Below, in pieces: positions 60,318 to 63,811 of a stretch of DNA of 63,811 nt; position 1 is the first letter of the stretch; every line of letters starts with the position of its first letter. Under the pieces are notes generated by a model, which worked only from the letters and a program-made list of their open reading frames with translations, had not been told where the DNA came from and did not search any database. This DNA is from Bacteriovoracales bacterium (GTDB lineage Bacteria > Bdellovibrionota > Bacteriovoracia > Bacteriovoracales > Bacteriovoracaceae): assembly GCA_028346125.1 (NCBI GenBank), contig JAOMEV010000012.1:1-63811 (forward strand), read 5' to 3'. Both the position numbers and the translations under genes were made by a program.

Positions 60318-61564
60318 CAAAGATTTTTATAAGTGGTCTAGGTGCAATTAGTTCCCTTGGAAACTCACCTGAAAAAATTTTTGATAATTTAGAAAATAAC
60401 CAACAATTTTTTAAATATTACCCAGAATGGGAAAAACTGAATGGACTTAAAACCTATATAGGCGCCCCGGCCTTTGATTATGATGTGTCTGTTCTTTCAA
60501 GAAAGTATAGACGCTCAATGTCCCCCATGTCTGAGATGGCCTATCTTGCCACCCTCCAAGCTTTAGACCAAGCAGAGGTTTCTTTGGGTGAAAAAATCAA
60601 AGACCGCCATGACTTTCAGGCCGATCAAAGTAGAAGCCTTATTATTATGGGAAATACAGCGGGCAGCCCTCTTTTTTTAGACACATTTTTTCGCCAGATG
60701 ATAGAAAGACAAGGACCTGAAGGGCAACTTTCAACATCCTTTTTGAAAGTCATGAACCATACAATCCCCACCAACGTTTCTTTGGCCTTGGGGTTTTCAG
60801 GTCCTTTGCTTTCTCCTTCCAGTGCTTGTAGTACATCCAGCCAATCACTTATATTAGCGGCTGAACTAATGAATGCAGGTTGTTACGATATGGCGGTTGT
60901 CGGGGGAGCTGATGAGCTTCACTCCTCAGTTGTTTCCGTTTTCGATATCGTTCATGCAACATCTTCAAAATATAATAAAACACCCAGCGAAGTTCCTGGC
61001 CCTTTTGATGAACACCGTGATGGACTTGTTGTTTCTGAAGGAGCTGCGGTTGTTATTTTAGAAACAGAAGATCACCTTAAAAAAAGAAAGGGAACTCCTC
61101 TTGCTGAATATTGTGGAGGTTCTTATAGCTGCAGCGGCAGCCACATGACCCAACCAAAGTCCCAAGATATGGCAAAAACCATGAAAAAGGCCTTGGATCA
61201 TTCGAATATTTCAGAAAGTGATATCGATTATATTAATGCTCATGGTACGGGAACTCACGCAGGTGACCAAGAAGAAGTCAATGCCATTAAAGAAGTTTTC
61301 GAGGGAAAGGAAACCCCTGTGAGCAGTCTCAAAGGTCATTTTGGACATGGGTTGGCGGCCTGTGGAACAATGGAAGTCATTTCAATTATCAAGATGATGC
61401 AAAATAAAAAAGTTATTGGGACTCATAATCTTAAAACCGTTTGCCCTAAAATGAATTCAGTTAATATTTTAAAAGAAAATCAGGGCAGTCAAATTAAGTG
61501 GGCCTTATCAAACAATTTTGCCTTTGGTGGAATGAACACGTCTATGGTTTTAAAGGGGATATAA
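60314..61564 (+). CDS. Beta-ketoacyl-ACP synthase (KAS II-like)
   Basis: 416 residues from ATG 60314, which overlaps the previous stop (ATGA) and follows GAGG. The frame is open further upstream, but that is inside the oxidoreductase gene. Active site Cys in SACSTSSQS (C172), His in INAHGTGTHAGDQEE and GHFGHGLAACGTME. Standard FabF length. It condenses malonyl-ACP onto an acyl primer. The catalytic-cysteine context SSACSTSS differs from housekeeping FabF (STACATG), as in polyketide or specialised synthases. A CDS for the dedicated ACP follows 1 bp after. Confidence 0.9.
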   Translation: MTKIFISGLGAISSLGNSPEKIFDNLENNQQFFKYYPEWEKLNGLKTYIGAPAFDYDVSVLSRKYRRSMSPMSEMAYLATLQALDQAEVSLGEKIKDRHDFQADQSRSLIIMGNTAGSPLFLDTFFRQMIERQGPEGQLSTSFLKVMNHTIPTNVSLALGFSGPLLSPSSACSTSSQSLILAAELMNAGCYDMAVVGGADELHSSVVSVFDIVHATSSKYNKTPSEVPGPFDEHRDGLVVSEGAAVVILETEDHLKKRKGTPLAEYCGGSYSCSGSHMTQPKSQDMAKTMKKALDHSNISESDIDYINAHGTGTHAGDQEEVNAIKEVFEGKETPVSSLKGHFGHGLAACGTMEVISIIKMMQNKKVIGTHNLKTVCPKMNSVNILKENQGSQIKWALSNNFAFGGMNTSMVLKGI

Positions 61565-61565
61565 A

Positions 61566-61826
61566 ATGGAAAGACAGGACATAGTTAACGAAATCAATAA
61601 GACTTTTATCGATACCTTTGAAATCGAAAGTGAAAAACTCAAAGGAAGTGCTCTTATTTTTCAAGACTTAGATTTAGATAGCCTTGACGCCGTTGATATG
61701 ATTGTCCATATGGAATCAAACCTTGGTATTAAAATCGATATCCAAAAGTTTTCGACGGTTAAAACATTAGATGACGTTTATAATCTGGCCGAGGAGCTCC
61801 TCCATAAAAAAGATCTTATTCAGTAA
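61566..61826 (+). CDS. Acyl carrier protein
   Basis: 86 residues. The phosphopantetheine serine lies in LDLDSLDAVDM (DSL motif, Ser 39). Helix IV is DVYNLAEELL. ATG 61566 sits behind GGGG and 1 bp after the synthase gene. It is a dedicated ACP for the adjacent KAS rather than the housekeeping one (no fabD/G/F around). The first 38 or so codons are duplicated in a decayed copy at 63356. Confidence 0.93.
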   Translation: MERQDIVNEINKTFIDTFEIESEKLKGSALIFQDLDLDSLDAVDMIVHMESNLGIKIDIQKFSTVKTLDDVYNLAEELLHKKDLIQ

Positions 61827-61923
61827 TCAAAAGCGCTCAATTTGTTTTGAAAATTTTAAATAAAAAGGATTATTTTTTTAGTGCTTGTTTAGTGTCTTTT
61901 GAGTTTCTTGATTAAGTAAATTT

Positions 61924-63144
61924 TTAATCTATGGCCTCAACGCTCCATATTAGATTTGATGTAGGAGATGATAGACTGTCCCAGCTAGAAGCGTCCGTTG
62001 ATTTATAAATAACTCCATTATTTCCAACAATTATATAAAGAGAGTTCCCATATGTTACTCCGTAAAAGTTTTCGCCACCACTAATAGTTTTATCAGTCCA
62101 ATCAGTTCCATTCGTAGAATAAATTATTGCCCCCGAGTTGCCTACTGCAACTAATTTGCTTGAACCGTATATTACGTCGTATAATTGTGAGGAGATTCCT
62201 GTTGTCAATTGCGTCCAATTAAAAAAATCATTTGATTTTACGATTAATCCATCTCCACCGACTGCATAAAGATAAGAACCGTCTGTTGTAATACTATTCA
62301 AAACCTTATTTTGACTAAAATTTGTACCTGTAAATGCCCAGGTAGTACCATTAGTTGAACTTCCTATTGAATTTGCTGTTGTACTTGTTCCACCTGCACC
62401 TACCGTTACATACCTTGTATTTAAATAGCTAACACCGCTAAGCTCCCTCTTCGTTGCACTTGTAATTTTACTCCAAGAAGAAGCGTCAGTTGATGTTAGA
62501 ATAATAGAGTTCCCTCCGAGAGTTTCATTGCCTCCGACAATTACATACAAACTATTGTAGTAAAAAATGTCCAATAGGTTTGCACTTGTTCCAGTCGAAA
62601 CACTTTCCCAAGAGTTACCATCATTAGATTTCAGTAATAGTCCACTCCTTCCTACAGCATATAATTTGCTATTTAGGTATTTGACCTTAAACAACTCAGT
62701 TGTCGTTCCAGATGTCTTAGCTGTCCAATTAGTACCATCTGTAGAAGCAATAACTGTTCCTGATCGTCCAACAGCAACAAACTTATTGCTATCTGGTGTA
62801 AGAGTAATATTTCCATCTGATGTTTGATCTGCAGTTACAGATATAGTTGATGAGTTAACTTGGTAACCTGACTTACTAAAGGATAGCGAATAATTACCAG
62901 CAGAGAGGTTTATAAAACTATAAACTCCTGATCCACTGCTTGTTGTAGATGTGCTACTTGTGCTATTTGTAATAGAAACACCGGAAAGAGCGTCTCCGTT
63001 TGATGAATCTGTAATCGTACCACTTATGCTCCCAGTATCATCAGTATCATCAGTGGCATCACTAGAGCTAGAACCAGATCCGGTCGAAGATCCTCCACAA
63101 GAGACAAAAGCCAATATGATGAGTAAAAATAAGTTTTTTACCAT
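61924..63144 (-). CDS. Lipoprotein with carboxypeptidase-like domain and seven Asp-box-type repeats
   Basis: 406 residues; lipobox LAFVS-CGG near residue 17, then an Asp/Ser-rich linker and a carboxypeptidase regulatory-like domain (SISGTITDSSNGDALSGVSI, FINLSAGNYSLSFSKSGYQ). Residues 118-406 hold seven repeats of about 40 residues, each ending in a box such as STDGTNW, SNDGNSW, STDASSW, STNGTTW, SNDFFNW, STNGTDW, STDASSW. The pattern predicts a seven-bladed propeller of the sialidase/YCF48 type on the outer membrane. ATG 63144 lies in very AT-rich DNA with no clear ribosome site. The last 161 bases recur at 63468. Confidence 0.8.
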   Translation of the reverse strand: MVKNLFLLIILAFVSCGGSSTGSGSSSSDATDDTDDTGSISGTITDSSNGDALSGVSITNSTSSTSTTSSGSGVYSFINLSAGNYSLSFSKSGYQVNSSTISVTADQTSDGNITLTPDSNKFVAVGRSGTVIASTDGTNWTAKTSGTTTELFKVKYLNSKLYAVGRSGLLLKSNDGNSWESVSTGTSANLLDIFYYNSLYVIVGGNETLGGNSIILTSTDASSWSKITSATKRELSGVSYLNTRYVTVGAGGTSTTANSIGSSTNGTTWAFTGTNFSQNKVLNSITTDGSYLYAVGGDGLIVKSNDFFNWTQLTTGISSQLYDVIYGSSKLVAVGNSGAIIYSTNGTDWTDKTISGGENFYGVTYGNSLYIIVGNNGVIYKSTDASSWDSLSSPTSNLIWSVEAID

Positions 63145-63320
63145 TTAATTTTAAACCATTTAGCTTGAAGTTTAATTAAAACAAATATCCATTTTTTAAA
63201 GTAAGTGTATCAAATAATACCAAAAAGGTTAGGGGGTTTTTTAAGAATAATTCATTCAGGAGTACTTGTCCCAAGGGTTCTCAGTTTTCGTAAATTAAGG
63301 ACAAGCTCTATTAAACAGTA

Positions 63321-63496
63321 AATGAACACGCCTATGGTTTTAAAGGGGATATAAAATGGAAAGACAGGACATAGTTAACGAAATCAATAAGACTTTTATC
63401 GATACCTTTGAAATCGAAAGTGAAAAACTCAAAGGAAGTACTCTTATTTTTCAAGACTTAGATTTAGATGGCCTCAATGCAACATATTGGGACTGA
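63321..63496 (+). pseudogene. Decayed copy of the KAS tail and first half of the ACP gene
   Basis: Bases 63321-63467 match 61531-61677 (offset 1790) with two substitutions (63331 and 63440), including the KAS stop and the ACP ribosome site. The ACP frame starts at ATG 63356 but ends after 46 codons at TGA 63494. At the junction the pantetheine Ser is replaced by Gly (DLDG instead of DLDS). The copy therefore cannot make a functional ACP. Confidence 0.85.
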
Positions 63497-63628
63497 GGAA
63501 GGAGATCATAGACTATCCCAGCTAGAAGCGTCCGTTGATTTATAAATAACTCCATTGTTTCAAACAATTATATAAAGAGAGTTCCCATATGTTACTCCGT
63601 AAAAGTTTTCGCCACCATTAATAGTTTT
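63468..63628 (-). pseudogene. Decayed copy of the propeller lipoprotein 3' end
   Basis: Matches 61931-62091 (offset 1537). The first 50 bases hold about eleven differences, the rest only three. In the original frame the copy has two TGA stops (GGA to TGA after LYIIV, and TCA to TGA after DSL). It abuts the ACP fragment at an ATGGCCTCAA-like microhomology, where 253 bp of the original (61678-61930) is missing. Confidence 0.85.
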
Positions 63629-63811
63629 CGAATTTTTCAATAAAATAAGACAATAAAAGGTCAATCATTTTTATATCAAACTTTTCTGACTTTTCTTTAA
63701 CCTTTTCTATTAAGGGGATTAAAACTTTTAGCTTAGTCTTCATTAATTGCTTCTTTAAGATTGGCGCCTCTTCTTGTATTTTGGAAACTGGCATGTATTT
63801 TTTCCATTCTT
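63618..63811 (-). CDS. 3' end of an unidentified gene, truncated by the window edge and by a duplicated block
   Basis: Open from the right edge to TAA at 63618-63620. The visible 64 residues are basic and helical (KKQLMKTKLKVLIPLIEKVK, MIDLLLSYFIEKFE). The last four codons and the stop lie in the duplicated block ending at 63628, so the natural C-terminus may have been replaced when the block was inserted. Family unknown. Confidence 0.45.
   Translation of the reverse strand, partial: EWKKYMPVSKIQEEAPILKKQLMKTKLKVLIPLIEKVKEKSEKFDIKMIDLLLSYFIEKFENY

Noticed and set aside
1-63811. Insertion sequences, phage genes, CRISPR arrays, tRNA or rRNA
   Set aside because: Looked for on both strands; no transposase or integrase motifs, no regularly spaced repeats, and no cloverleaf or rRNA-like conserved stretch seen by eye.

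Overview
The window is AT-rich, densely coded DNA from a Gram-negative bacterium. Many proteins carry signal peptides or lipoprotein boxes. Outer-membrane-type proteins, RND/MMPL exporters, an MscS-type channel, 7TMR-DISM histidine kinases and CheX/CheY-type signalling proteins are all present. The mix of exported hydrolases, unrecognised exported proteins and low GC with many GGCC sites suggests a member of the Bdellovibrionota (Bacteriovorax/Halobacteriovorax-like). That placement is inferred from style and content, because no rRNA or ribosomal protein is in view. No tRNA, rRNA, CRISPR array, insertion sequence or phage gene was seen.

Layout. 0-1.1 kb: tail of a class V aminotransferase next to allantoicase (purine/ureide breakdown). 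1.1-7.7 kb: a barrel-like envelope protein, a Pep-13-type transglutaminase, a Nudix hydrolase behind a lipoprotein that probably starts at ATT, a small two-repeat protein, a solute-binding protein and a SIMPL protein. 7.7-13.5 kb: an overlapping RND exporter / ABC ATPase / ABC permease / acyl-CoA synthetase set. 13.6-22.2 kb: a CheX-like protein, a pectinacetylesterase-family hydrolase, the second Pep-13-type transglutaminase, an ABHD18-like hydrolase, SixA, an HD-domain protein and an exported protein of unknown role. 22.5-22.8 kb: two convergent small membrane-protein genes. 23-38 kb: two paralogous 7TMR-DISM histidine kinases, a CheY, a metallophosphoesterase, an MscS channel, an 835-residue exported protein, an XRE regulator coupled to a CheX-like protein, and a flavin monooxygenase. 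38-44.4 kb: an exported EEP-family phosphodiesterase, a DoxX-like protein and a MoxR / DUF58 / TgpA-type transglutaminase operon.

44.5-61.8 kb is rich in lipid and redox enzymes: a GMC oxidoreductase, a steroid 5-alpha-reductase homologue, a delta-9-type desaturase, a sterol-desaturase/hydroxylase, a DUF4442 hotdog protein, an MMPL exporter, a PlsC-type acyltransferase, and an operon of a RetSat/CrtI-like oxidoreductase, a ketoacyl-ACP synthase and an acyl carrier protein. An unusual lipid made here and exported is a reasonable inference, not something the sequence proves.

The right end (61.5-63.8 kb) holds a seven-blade propeller lipoprotein and a decayed mosaic copy of local sequence. Two blocks, the synthase tail plus the first half of the ACP gene and the end of the lipoprotein gene, recur 1.5-1.8 kb downstream. 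There they are fused to each other, interrupted by stops, and run into the 3' end of another gene.

Most likely to repay follow-up: the paired Pep-13-type transglutaminases, the lipid cassette, the exported nuclease-like protein, the small unlisted proteins, the ATT start, and the preference for NNG-GCC codon pairs that makes GGCC common.
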